In this document: in pieces, positions 17,119 through 26,232 of the stretch
Numbering within the stretch: position 1 is the first letter of the stretch
How the letters are laid out: the number at the start of each line of letters is the position of its first letter
Assembly: GCA_035504415.1 (NCBI GenBank)
Contig: DATJRY010000016.1
Coordinates: 1-64,000 of the forward strand
DNA length: 64,000 nucleotides
Source: Candidatus Sulfotelmatobacter sp.
Lineage (GTDB): Bacteria > Vulcanimicrobiota > Vulcanimicrobiia > Vulcanimicrobiales > Vulcanimicrobiaceae
Direction of reading: 5' to 3'
The notes under the pieces: model-generated
Seen by the model: the letters and a program-made list of their open reading frames with translations, nothing else
What the model was told of the DNA's origin: nothing
The model's database searches: none
Translations under genes and position numbers: made by a program

Positions 17119-17877
17119 CTAGCCCGGCTCCATCCCTTTGGCGCGGATCGTCGCCGCGTTCGCTGGGTCGGCGAGAAAACGCAGCAGCGACGCGCCGGCG
17201 GCGCGCTTGGTGCTTCCGGCCGCGAGCGCTCCGACGAACGGCGTGTCGTGCTGCAACGCCGGCGGGAACGGCACGACCGCCACGCCCGCGACCGGAAGCA
17301 GCTCGCTCATCTGTTGCGCCGCCAACGCGGCGCGGCCGCTCGCGACCAGCTCCGCGGTGCGTCCGCCTTGCAGCACCGTCGCCTTCGCCTTGACCTGATC
17401 GGCGATGCCGAGCCGCTCGCACAGCGAGATGAAGTAGAGTCCGCTCGCGCCCGCGGTCGTATAGGCGACCGAACGGGCCGCCAAGATCGTGCGCCGGAAG
17501 GCGTCGACGTCGTGCACGTCGGGTGCCGGCGTACCGGCTTTGTAGGCCAGGCCGATGCCCGAGCGCGCCAGCACGACGCGCGTCGGGCCGTCGACCTCGA
17601 CGCCGGCGACCGCGCGGTCCATCGCGTCGCCGGGCAGGATCGCGACGTCGAACGGCTCGCCGCCGGCGATCCGCCGCAGCAGCAGATTTCCCACGTCGTA
17701 GTACACGACCAGCGTGTTGCCGGTCTGCTTCTGGTAGGCGGGCGCGAGCGCGTTGATCACTTCGGACATGCCGAACGAGCTGAGCACGGTGATCGTCGCC
17801 GCGCCGGCGGCCGAGGGCAGGAGCACGGCCGCGAGCCCGAGGACGAGCGGCGCGATCGTCGAGCGGAGAGAACGCAT
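17119..17877 (-). CDS. ModA-like substrate-binding protein
   Basis: 252 residues with a signal peptide (MRSLRSTIAPLVLGLAAVL...AGA). A periplasmic-binding-protein fold of the molybdate ModA type: ITVLSSFGMSEVINALAPAYQKQTG at the mature start, VVYYDVGNLLLRRIAGGEPFDVAI, and GASGLYFISLCERLGIADQVKAK. ModA normally delivers molybdate to ModBC, which are absent nearby, so the ligand is unsure; similar orphans bind other oxyanions or small acids. The upstream frame remains open, but the signal peptide fixes this ATG. Confidence 0.85.
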   Translation of the reverse strand: MRSLRSTIAPLVLGLAAVLLPSAAGAATITVLSSFGMSEVINALAPAYQKQTGNTLVVYYDVGNLLLRRIAGGEPFDVAILPGDAMDRAVAGVEVDGPTRVVLARSGIGLAYKAGTPAPDVHDVDAFRRTILAARSVAYTTAGASGLYFISLCERLGIADQVKAKATVLQGGRTAELVASGRAALAAQQMSELLPVAGVAVVPFPPALQHDTPFVGALAAGSTKRAAGASLLRFLADPANAATIRAKGMEPG

Positions 17878-17986
17878 CCTCCCCAGCCTACCACGGCCGC
17901 GGCGAGCAGGGCACACGCCACGAGAAGCACGAGAAAGAGGCGGAGCGTCGGCACGACGAGCGTCGCGTCGCGGAGAGGAGAGCAGC

Positions 17987-19567
17987 ATGGCCGTTTCGAG
18001 CATGGGCGTCGGCTCCGGCGCCATCGGCGCCGAGATACGCGCCACCAGCATCGGGGCCGCGATTCGGCGCGCCGCGCTGCGCACGCCCGACCGGGTGGCG
18101 CTGCGTTTCGGCGAGCGCAGTTGGACGTACGCCGCGCTCGACCAGGCGGTGAACCGCCTCGCGCGGCGGCTGCTGGCGCTCGGACTGGAGCCGGGAGACC
18201 GGCTCGCCGCCTACGGCCGCAACTCCGACGGCTATCTGTTCACCTGGCTGGCCTGCACCCGCGCCGGCGTCATCCACGTACCGATCAACTACGCGCTGCG
18301 GCCCGACGAGCTGGGCTACATCGTCCGGCAGTCCGGCGCACGCGGGATCGTGCACGACCTCGCGTTGGCCGCGAACGTCCTGGCCAGCGCCGATGCCGCC
18401 GCGTTGCCGCTGCGCGGGCACTTCGCGGGCCCGGGGGCCGGTTTCGACGTCGTCGGCGTCGTCCTCGACGCCGGCGCCGACGCCGCTCCGATCGAGATCC
18501 ACAACGACGAGCGCATCGCGCAGATCCTCTACACCTCGGGCACGACCGCGGAACCCAAGGGCGCGGCCCTCACGCACGATGCGTTCCTCGCGCAATACGC
18601 CAGCTGCATCGCGAACGCCGACATCGCCGAAGCGGACCGTTCGCTGCACGCGCTGCCGCTCTACCACTCCGGCGAGATGCACGTCTTCTTGATGCCGCAT
18701 CTGCTGCTGGGTGCCAGCACGATGCTGATCGAAGCGCCCGAACCGGCGCTCGTGCTGCGGCTGATCGAAGAGCATCGCATCAGCGGCTTCTTCGCGCCGC
18801 CGACGGTTTGGATCTCGCTGCTGCGCCATCCCGATTTCGACCGCCGCGACCTGAGCAGCATGCGCAAGATCTGGTACGGCGCCTCGATCATGCCGGTCCC
18901 GGTGCTGCACGAGCTGCGCGCGCGGCTGCCCGAAGCGCGCGTGTACAACATGTACGGGCAAAGCGAGATCGGTCCGCTGGCGACGGTCTTGCGCCCGGAG
19001 GAGCACGACGAGCGGCCGGCGTCGTGCGGGCGGCCGGTGCTCAACGTCGAGACGCGCGTCGTCGACGAGGAGATGCGCGACGTGCCGCCGCGCGTCAACG
19101 GCGAGATCGTCCACCGCTCGCCGCAGTTGCTGCTGCGCTACTGGAACAAGCCCGACGAAACGCAAGCCGCCTTCGCCGGCGGCTGGTTCCACTCGGGCGA
19201 CGTCGCCTGGCGCGACGAGGAGGGCTTTCTCTACATCGTCGACCGGGTCAAGGACATCATCAACACCGGCGGCGTGGTCGTCTCCGGGCGCGAGGTCGAG
19301 GAGGCCCTCTTCACGCACCCGGCCGTCTACGAGGTCGCCGTCATCGCGCTGCCCGACCCGAAGTGGATCGAGGCGGTCACGGCGATCGTCGTCCTGCGGC
19401 CCCAGACCCAGGCCACCGCGGACGAGCTGATCGAGCACGCGCGAGCGACCTTGGCGCCCTTCAAGGTCCCCAAGCGCGTCTTCTTCGCGGATGCCTTGCC
19501 GCGCAACACCGCCGGCAAGCTGCTCAAGCGGGAGCTGCGCCGGACGTACGCCGAGGCGGCCGACTGA
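17987..19567 (+). CDS. AMP-dependent acyl-CoA synthetase/ligase
   Basis: 526 residues of the ANL superfamily. Activates a carboxylic acid as an acyl-AMP and passes it to CoA. Seen: the P-loop ILYTSGTTAEPKGA near 180, YGQSEIGP near 328, the HSGDVAWRDEEGFLYIVDR motif with the adenylate-binding Asp, and the late KVPKRVFF and GKLLKREL segment with the catalytic Lys. The closest type is long- or medium-chain fatty-acid CoA ligase. A GGAGAG Shine-Dalgarno lies before this ATG. Confidence 0.93.
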   Translation: MAVSSMGVGSGAIGAEIRATSIGAAIRRAALRTPDRVALRFGERSWTYAALDQAVNRLARRLLALGLEPGDRLAAYGRNSDGYLFTWLACTRAGVIHVPINYALRPDELGYIVRQSGARGIVHDLALAANVLASADAAALPLRGHFAGPGAGFDVVGVVLDAGADAAPIEIHNDERIAQILYTSGTTAEPKGAALTHDAFLAQYASCIANADIAEADRSLHALPLYHSGEMHVFLMPHLLLGASTMLIEAPEPALVLRLIEEHRISGFFAPPTVWISLLRHPDFDRRDLSSMRKIWYGASIMPVPVLHELRARLPEARVYNMYGQSEIGPLATVLRPEEHDERPASCGRPVLNVETRVVDEEMRDVPPRVNGEIVHRSPQLLLRYWNKPDETQAAFAGGWFHSGDVAWRDEEGFLYIVDRVKDIINTGGVVVSGREVEEALFTHPAVYEVAVIALPDPKWIEAVTAIVVLRPQTQATADELIEHARATLAPFKVPKRVFFADALPRNTAGKLLKRELRRTYAEAAD

Positions 19568-19646
19568 CGCCGCCGCGACGGAACGGCGACGATCCGTCCG
19601 CTACGCTGTCCCTCGACACCCCCAATGCCGTTCTCGAGGGACCGCC

Positions 19647-20525
19647 ATGCACTCGATCCTGCAGGTCAGCCCGAGCCGCCCGCCGCTGCGGGCCGCCGAT
19701 GCCTTCAACGCCGCGCTGGCGCGGTATCGTGGCGAGCTGCACGTGTACGGTTACCGCTTGCTCGGGTCGTTCGCCGACGCGGAAGCCGTGGTCGGCGAGA
19801 CGCTGGTCCGGATGCAGCGCGAGCGCGACTACGCCCGCGAGCGCGCCGCGCTCCAGCGCCGCCTCTACGGCATCGCCACCGAAGCGGCGTTGGACTTCCT
19901 GCGCGCCAACGACCGGCGCACGGGGAGCGGCGCGAGCATCGCGGACATGCTCTGGCTGCAGCCCTACCCGGACCGGCTGCTCGACGCGGTCGAGCGCGCG
20001 CTCCCCGACGCCGCGGGCATCGCCCGCTCCACGATCGATCTGACCTTCCTGGGCACGCTGCAGCTGCTCACGCTGCGGCAACGCGCGGTGCTCGTGCTGC
20101 GCAGCATCCACGGCTGGAGCGCGGCCGACACGGCGGCGACACTGGGAATGACCGTCACCGCCGTCAACAGCGCGCTCCAGCGCGCGCGTGCCGCCTTACG
20201 CGACCGGCGCAACGGGGGCGAGACGTTGCCCGATCGCACGACGGACGACGAACGCGCGACCGTGGACCGCTGGATCATGCTGCGCCGCGAAGCCGACTCG
20301 GTGCGCGCGAACGGCATCGGCGAGTGGGTGCGCGTGCCGACCGATGCGAACCGGCAACCCGCGCTCGCCAATTACGTCCGGCGCGGCAACGCGGTCGAGT
20401 ACACGGCGCACGGGCTCGACGTCCTGCGCGTCGCGCGCGACCGGGTCGTCGAGGTGGTCAGCTTCCCGCCGCGCGTGTTCGCGTGGTTCGAGCTACCCGC
20501 GGCGCTGCCGGTCAGGCGGCGTTGA
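19647..20525 (+). CDS. ECF-type RNA polymerase sigma factor-like protein
   Basis: 292 residues. Region 2 (about 20-95: LARYRGELHVYGYRLLGSFADAEAVVGETL) and region 4 (about 140-200: LRQRAVLVLRSIHGWSAADTAATLGMTVTAVNSALQRAR) are clear. A C-terminal part of about 85 residues matches the SnoaL-like tail of ECF41/SigG-type sigma factors in a degenerate, shortened form. No anti-sigma gene is adjacent; in this group the tail itself modulates activity. The 3' end overlaps the convergent hemerythrin-like gene by 14 bases. Confidence 0.85.
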   Translation: MHSILQVSPSRPPLRAADAFNAALARYRGELHVYGYRLLGSFADAEAVVGETLVRMQRERDYARERAALQRRLYGIATEAALDFLRANDRRTGSGASIADMLWLQPYPDRLLDAVERALPDAAGIARSTIDLTFLGTLQLLTLRQRAVLVLRSIHGWSAADTAATLGMTVTAVNSALQRARAALRDRRNGGETLPDRTTDDERATVDRWIMLRREADSVRANGIGEWVRVPTDANRQPALANYVRRGNAVEYTAHGLDVLRVARDRVVEVVSFPPRVFAWFELPAALPVRRR

Positions 20526-20922
20526 GGCGATCGGCCAGCGCGTAGAGCTCGTTGTCCTCGAGATCCATGCGCCGCACCAGCGAGTCGATGATGACGCGCA
20601 GCTCGGCCTGGTAGCCGGCAGGATCCGACGCGATGGAACCTTCCTTGGTCCAGCGCTGATAGAACCGGTCGAAACGCTCGCTGAACTCGCTCATGCTCAT
20701 CTGGAACTGGGCGGCCTTGATGCGCACTTCGGCCGAACCGTGGGTGAGCAGGTGCGGGTAGAGCGACTCGTCCTCGCCCTTGAGGTGCATCTTCAGCGAG
20801 CCGGCCAGACGCGCCAGCAGCAGGGTGTGCGCCGACTCCGTCGTCGCGTGCAGCATCATCTCCGCGTGGTGCCGCAGCCGTTCGTGTTGTCCGCGATACA
20901 TGTGCGTCGCATTGAAACCCAT
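20512..20922 (-). CDS. Hemerythrin-like protein
   Basis: 136 residues, four-helix bundle. Ligand-type residues in order: GQHERLRHHAEMM, then LKMHLKGEDESLYPHLL with HxxxE spacing, and MDLEDNELYAL near the end. It is a closer match to canonical hemerythrins than the paralogue at 9590-10006, and shares its closing DLEDNELY/DAEDNDLY block. Likely a non-heme di-iron O2, NO or redox sensor. The leader contains a 7-base GGCCGGT stem-loop at 20948-20964. Confidence 0.85.
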   Translation of the reverse strand: MGFNATHMYRGQHERLRHHAEMMLHATTESAHTLLLARLAGSLKMHLKGEDESLYPHLLTHGSAEVRIKAAQFQMSMSEFSERFDRFYQRWTKEGSIASDPAGYQAELRVIIDSLVRRMDLEDNELYALADRLNAA

Positions 20923-20947
20923 GAGCGTTCTCCCTCGTGGAGCGATG

Positions 20948-20964
20948 GGCCGGTCCAACCGGCC
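20948..20964 (-). other. Small stem-loop in leader of hemerythrin-like gene
   Basis: A GGCCGGT/ACCGGCC inverted repeat with a 3-base loop, 26 bases upstream of the start. It has no T-tract, so it is not a terminator; operator or mRNA-stability function is unknown. Confidence 0.35.
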
Positions 20965-21069
20965 GAGTGGTCTCCCACTTCCTCCAAGTAACGGCAGGAG
21001 AGGCGCTCGATTACGTAGCCCCTCCGTCAACTTTCAGCGAAGAGGCCGACACGCGAACTTTACACTCGT

Positions 21070-22743
21070 CTACACGGGCGCCGCTTGCGGCAGCGACGCC
21101 AGGTACTGGTGCACGAACGCGATCGTCATGCTGCCCTCGCCGACCCCCGCTGCCACGCGCTTGACCGAACCGTGACGAACGTCGCCCGCGGCGAAGATGC
21201 CCGGTACGCTGCTCTCGAGCAGGAACGGGTCGCGCACGTTGGGCCAGTCGCGATGCTCGGACTCGAGCAGGTCGCGCACGTCGCGGCCGGTGCAGACGTA
21301 GCCGCGTTCGTCGCGGATGACCTCGGTCGGCAGCCAGTCGGTGTACGCGTCGGCGCCGATGAAGACGAAGACCGCGTCGACGGCCCAGTGCTCGACCGAG
21401 CCGTCGCGCGGATCGCGCACGTCGATCCCTTCGAGGTGCTCGCGGCCGTAGACGGCGACGATCTCGCCGAAGGTGCGGATCTCGATGTTGTCGCGCGTCG
21501 CGAGCTCTTCGATCAGGTAGTGCGACATCGAGGCGTTGAGCGAGGCGCCGCGGATGAGCACCGTCACCTTGCGCGCGTAGCCCGAGAAGAACATCGCGGC
21601 CTGTCCCGCCGAGTTCCCCCCGCCGACCAGGACGACGTCGCGTCCGGTCGTCGTGCTGGCCTCGCTGCGCGCGGCACCGTAGAACACGCCGGTCCCCAAG
21701 AAGCGATCGATGTCGGGGACCTGCAGCTTGCGATAGGAGACCCCCGTTGCCAGGACGACCGCGTGTGACTGCACGCTGACGTCACCGTCCAGCTCGATGG
21801 TGTGGAGCGGGGAGCCGGGCAGGATGCGCTGCGCGGCCCGCGCGACGATGATCTCGGCGCCCAGCCGCTCCGCCTGCGTGCGCGCACGGTCGGCCAAGTC
21901 GTCGCCGGAGAGGCCGGACGGGAAGCCGAGATAGTTCTCGATGCGCGACGAGGTGCCGGCTTGTCCGCCGGTCGCGAAGTTCTCGATCAGCAGCGTGCGC
22001 AGCCCTTCCGACGCACCGTAGACCGCCGCCGCCAGACCGGCCGGACCGCCGCCGACGATCGTGACGTCGTACTCGGCATGGTCCGGATCGGTTTGCAGGC
22101 CGAGCGCTTGCGCCATTTGACGCGGCGAGGGACAGCTGAGCTTGGTGCCGTCGGGCAGGATCAGCATCGGCAACTGGTCGCGCGGGATGTCGCCGTAGCG
22201 CGTGCACGCACCGTCGGCCGGGTCGAACCACTCGAATGCGATCCGATTGCGCGCCAGAAAATCGCGCACGTCGTGACAGCGCTCGTCGTAGCGGCTGCCC
22301 AGCACGATCGGCGGCGCCGGCGCCGCCGACGTCTCCTCGCTCACGCCCTGCGTGCGCTGCGAGACCACCTCGAGGATCTGCTCGCGGACGCCGTCGACGA
22401 CGCGCAGCAGCCAGCGGAAGTCTTGCGCCTCGAGCCGCAGCAGGCGCGTCGGCTCCAGCGTGCGCGCACTGACGAAGAACGACGTCCCGAGCAGGATCGG
22501 CGTCTCGCCGACGTACTCGCCCGGTCCGCGCTCGGCCAGCTGCACCACCGTGGAACCGTAGCGCTTGAGGATCTCCATGCGGCCGTCGAGCACGACGTAG
22601 AACGCCGGCGTCTCACCTTCGCCGACGAAATACTCGTTGGCCCGCAAGCGGATGTCGGCGGCGTTGGCCGCCACCCGCGAGGCGGCGGGGTCGGGCAAGC
22701 CCGCGAACAGCGGGATCCGGCGGACGTCCTGGACCGTGATCAT
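21070..22743 (-). CDS. cNMP-domain/thioredoxin-reductase-like fusion oxidoreductase
   Basis: 557 residues. An N-terminal cyclic-nucleotide-binding (Crp-like) domain (about 10-130) is followed by a glutaredoxin-like segment (about 145-220: RYDERCHDVRDFLARN) and a TrxB-type FAD/NAD(P)H module (225-557). The module has the FAD motif VTIVGGGPAGLAAAVYG, ENYLGFPSG, the NAD(P) motif VLVGGGNSAGQAAMFFSG and a closing GIFAAGDVRHGSVKRVA. The redox-active CxxC normally before the NADPH domain is missing: the FYGAARSEAS stretch has no Cys. It therefore cannot be a classical thioredoxin reductase. Relatives are annotated as fused response or NirB-like reductases. Confidence 0.9.
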   Translation of the reverse strand: MITVQDVRRIPLFAGLPDPAASRVAANAADIRLRANEYFVGEGETPAFYVVLDGRMEILKRYGSTVVQLAERGPGEYVGETPILLGTSFFVSARTLEPTRLLRLEAQDFRWLLRVVDGVREQILEVVSQRTQGVSEETSAAPAPPIVLGSRYDERCHDVRDFLARNRIAFEWFDPADGACTRYGDIPRDQLPMLILPDGTKLSCPSPRQMAQALGLQTDPDHAEYDVTIVGGGPAGLAAAVYGASEGLRTLLIENFATGGQAGTSSRIENYLGFPSGLSGDDLADRARTQAERLGAEIIVARAAQRILPGSPLHTIELDGDVSVQSHAVVLATGVSYRKLQVPDIDRFLGTGVFYGAARSEASTTTGRDVVLVGGGNSAGQAAMFFSGYARKVTVLIRGASLNASMSHYLIEELATRDNIEIRTFGEIVAVYGREHLEGIDVRDPRDGSVEHWAVDAVFVFIGADAYTDWLPTEVIRDERGYVCTGRDVRDLLESEHRDWPNVRDPFLLESSVPGIFAAGDVRHGSVKRVAAGVGEGSMTIAFVHQYLASLPQAAPV

Positions 22744-22806
22744 GGTCGTCTGATTCTGCGCCGGGCCGGGGCCGCTTGCAAGCCCGTCGCGGGCCCGCGG
22801 CGCGTC

Positions 22807-23175
22807 TCAGTGCGCGACGATCGCGTCCGCGTCGAGCGAGTGATCGGGTTGCGCGACGCCGCGCACGTCGACGAGCATTCCGGGGGTCAGCGTCGTCCCG
22901 CGCGGATCGATGACGGTGCCCTGGTGCAGGTGAACCGTGCGGTAGACGTTCGGCGCGGTCTCGAGCTGCAAGTCGAAGCGGTGGAAATAGGTCACGCGCC
23001 CGTGCGCCGTGTTGCCGTCGGTCGTTTGAAGCAACCCACCGGCCGCCTGGATGAGGCTCTGCACCCAGGGATTGTTCTGCACTTGCGGCGGAATCGATGG
23101 CAGCGACTGGGCGGACGCCACGGCGGCGCCTCCGGCCCACAGCGCCGTTGCGAGGAAGAAAAACCGAGCCGTCAT
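22807..23175 (-). CDS. Small secreted protein of unknown function
   Basis: 122 residues with a signal peptide (FFLATALWAGGAAVASAQ). The mature part is compact and beta-rich: GRVTYFHRFDLQLE, VHLHQGTVIDPRGTTL and GMLVDVRGVAQPDHSLDADAI. The last stretch resembles OB-fold proteins that carry V-x-V-x-G strands (DUF5666-type), which is inference. It lies 63 bases from the start of the oxidoreductase fusion gene and is read in the same direction. Confidence 0.72.
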   Translation of the reverse strand: MTARFFFLATALWAGGAAVASAQSLPSIPPQVQNNPWVQSLIQAAGGLLQTTDGNTAHGRVTYFHRFDLQLETAPNVYRTVHLHQGTVIDPRGTTLTPGMLVDVRGVAQPDHSLDADAIVAH

Positions 23176-23565
23176 ATCGTCCGCAACGAAGCGCGCCTCG
23201 CGAACGTCGCGTTGGCAGTCTTCACGGCTGACGCGCAGCCGGACCCGTGCGGCCGTTCATCGTGCGCAAGCCGTCCGCCGAGATGCCCGCGCGCCCCGGA
23301 GCGCTTGATGCGCGGCCGCGGGCTGACGGCGTACGATCCGAACTACATCCGCGCCATTTCTACCGGCTCGGCTGCGCGTACATCACCTGCAAGGCCGCGG
23401 GTAATTGGCCGCAGCCGGACGAAGCGGTCCCGGCACGCTGCCCAGGCATGGCGCATGACGCCGACGTGAACGCGCACCATCCGCAAGTCGACGCCGACTA
23501 CGCGTGGGCGGGTTCGTCGGGTGCGGCGACGCGATGATCCAAGCCTTCACCTTCGGAAAGGTCTC
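23176..23565. other. Intergenic stretch without recognisable gene
   Basis: About 390 bases between the secreted-protein gene and zwf. Several open frames cross it but none has believable composition, and I see no tRNA, terminator or clear promoter. The zwf promoter and that of the leftward gene must lie here. An alternative GTG start of zwf lies at 23521. Confidence 0.5.
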
Positions 23566-25029
23566 GTGCGCAAGATACCTCCGGGCGTCGGTCCGAAACA
23601 CTCGCAGGTCGTCGTCTTGTTCGGCGCGACCGGCGATCTCGCGCGGCGCAAGCTGCTGCCGGGACTCTTCCGGCTGTGCAGCATGGGGTTCGTGCCCGGC
23701 TGCCGCATCGTCGGCGTTTCGCTCGACGAGCTCGACGTCGAGGGCTTCCGCGCGCTGGCGCGCGCCGCGCTCGACCAGTTCGCGACCCATCCGGTCACCG
23801 ACGGCGACTGGAAGATCTTCTCGGACAACCTCGACTACGTGCCGCTCTCGGCCGGCGCGCAAGCGCTGCACGACGCGGTCGAGCGCGCCGAAGCGCGCCT
23901 GGGCGGCGAGGCCCACCGGCTGCACTACTTGAGCGTGCCGCCGAACGCGGCGCTGGCGGCGGTGCAGATGCTCGGCGCCGCCGACCTGGTGGCGCGCTCG
24001 CGCGTGATCATGGAGAAGCCGTTCGGCACCGATCTCGCCAGCGCGGTCGCGCTGAACGCGAAGCTGCACGAGGTCTTCGACGAGCAGCAGATCTTCCGCA
24101 TCGATCATTTCCTGGGCAAGGAGCCGGCGCAGAACATCCTGGCCTTCCGCTTCGCCAACGGTCTGTTCGAGCCGATCTGGAACCGCAACTTCATCGATCA
24201 CGTGCAGATCGACGTCCCCGAGACGCTGGGCTTGGACAAGCGCGCCGCGTTCTACGAGTCGACCGGCGCGTTCCGCGACATGGTCGTCACGCACTTGTTC
24301 CAGATCCTCGGCTTCATGGCGATGGAGCCGCCGACCTCACTCGAGCCGGGGCCGATCGGCGAAGAGAAGAACAAGGTCTTCCGCAGCATGGTGCCGCTCG
24401 ACCCGCGCGACGTCGTGCGCGGGCAGTACGTCGGCTATCGCCACGAAGAGGGGGTCGATCCCGAGTCCGACGTCGAGACGTTCGTCGCGCTCAAGTGCAG
24501 CATCGACAACTGGCGCTGGGCCGGCGTGCCGTTCTTCTTGCGCACCGGCAAGCGGCTCGCCGAGGGCCAGCGCATCATCTCGATCGCCTTTCGCGAGCCG
24601 CCCAAGACGATGTTCCCGGTCGGCTCGGGCGTCGGCTCGCAAGGCCCCGATCACCTGACCTTCGATTTGGCCGACGCCTCGAAGATGTCGCTCTCGTTCT
24701 ACGGCAAGCGGCCCGGCCCCGGAATGCGGCTGGACAAGCTGAGTCTGCAGTTCGCCATGCGCGACACGGCGCTGATCAGCGACGTGCTCGAGGCCTACGA
24801 GCGGCTGATCCTCGATGCGATGCGCGGCGATCACACGCTGTTCACCACCGCCGAGGGGATCGAACGCCTGTGGGAAGTGTCGACGCCGCTGCTCGAGGCG
24901 CCGCCGCCGGTCCGCCTCTACGACCCGGGCTCGTGGGGGCCGAAGTCGATTCACCAGCTGGTCGCGCCACACGCCTGGCGGCTGCCGTTCGAACGCGCAT
25001 GGCGCGACCCGAACAACATGGGGAGCTGA
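23566..25029 (+). CDS. zwf: Glucose-6-phosphate 1-dehydrogenase
   Basis: 487 residues. Oxidises glucose-6-phosphate to 6-phosphogluconolactone with NAD(P)+, the entry to the pentose phosphate pathway. Seen: VVLFGATGDLARRKL near the start, the substrate motif RIDHFLGKEP (about 179-188) and MEKPFGTDL, then the conserved WRWAGVPFFLRTGKRL. The start is the GTG preceded by GGAAAGG; an in-frame GTG 15 codons upstream is the alternative. No 6-phosphogluconolactonase or gnd is adjacent. Together with the phosphoketolase gene at 48.4 kb it supports a pentose-phosphate route. Confidence 0.96.
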   Translation: MRKIPPGVGPKHSQVVVLFGATGDLARRKLLPGLFRLCSMGFVPGCRIVGVSLDELDVEGFRALARAALDQFATHPVTDGDWKIFSDNLDYVPLSAGAQALHDAVERAEARLGGEAHRLHYLSVPPNAALAAVQMLGAADLVARSRVIMEKPFGTDLASAVALNAKLHEVFDEQQIFRIDHFLGKEPAQNILAFRFANGLFEPIWNRNFIDHVQIDVPETLGLDKRAAFYESTGAFRDMVVTHLFQILGFMAMEPPTSLEPGPIGEEKNKVFRSMVPLDPRDVVRGQYVGYRHEEGVDPESDVETFVALKCSIDNWRWAGVPFFLRTGKRLAEGQRIISIAFREPPKTMFPVGSGVGSQGPDHLTFDLADASKMSLSFYGKRPGPGMRLDKLSLQFAMRDTALISDVLEAYERLILDAMRGDHTLFTTAEGIERLWEVSTPLLEAPPPVRLYDPGSWGPKSIHQLVAPHAWRLPFERAWRDPNNMGS

Positions 25030-25038
25030 CGCGGGCCG

Positions 25039-25572
25039 ATGCAGATTCTGAGCGAGTGGTCGAACTTCTACGTCATCATCGGCTCGTCGGCCGCCGCGCT
25101 GACGGGTCTGATGTTCGTGGTCATCACGCTCGTCTCGCACGCGCAGACGACGCGCGAAGGGCTCTCGACGTTCAGCACGCCGACGATCGTGTTCTTCTGC
25201 AAGGCGCTCTTCGTCGCGGCGGTGCTGGCCGCGCCGTGGCACGCGCTCGTCACGCCCGCGATCCTGCTCGTGCTGAGCGGCGCGTTCGGTACCGGCTACT
25301 CGCTGCGCATCCTCATGCGCTCGCGGCGGCTCCAAACGTACCAACCCGACGCCGAAGACGTGATCTGGTACTGGACGCTGCCGATGCTGGCCAGCCTCGC
25401 GATCGTCGCCGGCGCGGCCGCCTTACCGCTGGCGGCGCGCCAAGCCCTCTTCACACTCGGCGCCAGCTCGTTGCTGCTGATCTTCGTCGGCATTCACAAC
25501 GCGTGGGACGTGGTCACCTACATCGCCATCGACTTCGTGAAAGACGACGGGCAAAACCAAGGCGAAGGCTGA
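25039..25572 (+). CDS. Membrane protein of unknown function
   Basis: 177 residues with about four to five hydrophobic segments: FYVIIGSSAAALTGLMFVVITLV, IVFFCKALFVAAVLAAPW, ATLLVLSGAFGTG-type, LPMLASLAIVAGAAALPL and LFTLGASSLLLIFVGIHNAWD. The AAALTGLMFVVITL opening is shared by a group of small uncharacterised bacterial membrane proteins. It follows zwf by 9 bases and is probably co-transcribed, though no functional link is evident. Confidence 0.78.
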   Translation: MQILSEWSNFYVIIGSSAAALTGLMFVVITLVSHAQTTREGLSTFSTPTIVFFCKALFVAAVLAAPWHALVTPAILLVLSGAFGTGYSLRILMRSRRLQTYQPDAEDVIWYWTLPMLASLAIVAGAAALPLAARQALFTLGASSLLLIFVGIHNAWDVVTYIAIDFVKDDGQNQGEG

Positions 25573-25575
25573 CGT

Positions 25576-26199
25576 TCAGCCGCCGGGTTCACCGAGCTTG
25601 CTGGCCAGGTAGAGGCGAGTCATCGCCTGCAGCTCCGCGATCGCGCCGGCGTTGTCCGTTCCGTCGGTTTCGGTGCGCAAGCTCTTCATCGACTTCATGT
25701 TCTGCACCAGCACCACCGCCATGTCGGCCGCCGCGCCGGGTGAGAGCTGCGGCTTGCGGCGGCGCAGGACGTCGACGATCAGCCGCAGGATCGAGCCGTA
25801 CAGCTCGGCGCGCCGCGAGGGCGCGCTGGCGTAGGTGTCGAGCAGGGGGAGAATCGCCAGCTTCTCGCCGTGCAGATCGGCCATGACCTCGAGCAATCCG
25901 TCGCTGAAGGCGGCCAGCGACTTGCGTTCGGCGGCGTCGAGGTTGGCGAACGCCTGCGCCATCCGCTCGGCGTAGCGCTGCAGCAACGCATCCCCCAGCG
26001 CTTCCTTGTTGGGGAAGAACCGGTAGAGCGAGCCGATCGGGGCGTCGGCGCGCGCCGCCACCTCGGCCATCGTCGCCGCTTCGAACCCCCGCTCTTCGAA
26101 CACCGCGGCCGCCGCCGCCAGCAGTGAGGCAACGCGTCGCTTGCCGTGCTGCCGCTGCGGGAGCAGCGCGGTTCGCGCGGCGGGGGGTTCCGTCTTCAT
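25576..26199 (-). CDS. TetR-family transcriptional regulator
   Basis: 207 residues. The N-terminal helix-turn-helix domain (about 25-70) has the TetR pattern LLAAAAAVFEERGFEAATMAEVAARADAPIGSLYRFFPNKEAL. The C-terminal ligand domain is unlike well-known subfamilies. The start is the ATG at 26197-26199; a TTG nine codons upstream is possible. A near-ideal 13-base inverted repeat and promoter lie just upstream, between this gene and a divergent unknown gene. Autoregulation and control of that gene are the simplest model. It is convergent with the membrane-protein gene, 3 bases away. Confidence 0.92.
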   Translation of the reverse strand: MKTEPPAARTALLPQRQHGKRRVASLLAAAAAVFEERGFEAATMAEVAARADAPIGSLYRFFPNKEALGDALLQRYAERMAQAFANLDAAERKSLAAFSDGLLEVMADLHGEKLAILPLLDTYASAPSRRAELYGSILRLIVDVLRRRKPQLSPGAAADMAVVLVQNMKSMKSLRTETDGTDNAGAIAELQAMTRLYLASKLGEPGG

Positions 26200-26232
26200 C
26201 TCCTCTAGCCTAGCGCATCGGCGCAAAGGGAC

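Noticed and set aside
17062..20043. A 993-codon open frame opposite and across the ModA-like, acyl-CoA ligase and sigma genes
   Set aside because: Spans several genes in the wrong frame and has Arg-rich composition; a shadow of the real genes.
20948..20964. Terminator in the hemerythrin-like leader
   Set aside because: GC-rich stem-loop without a T-tract; kept only as an unassigned stem-loop.
23176..23565. A short right-reading protein in the zwf upstream gap
   Set aside because: The frames contain Arg/Pro-rich non-domain text and no ribosome site.
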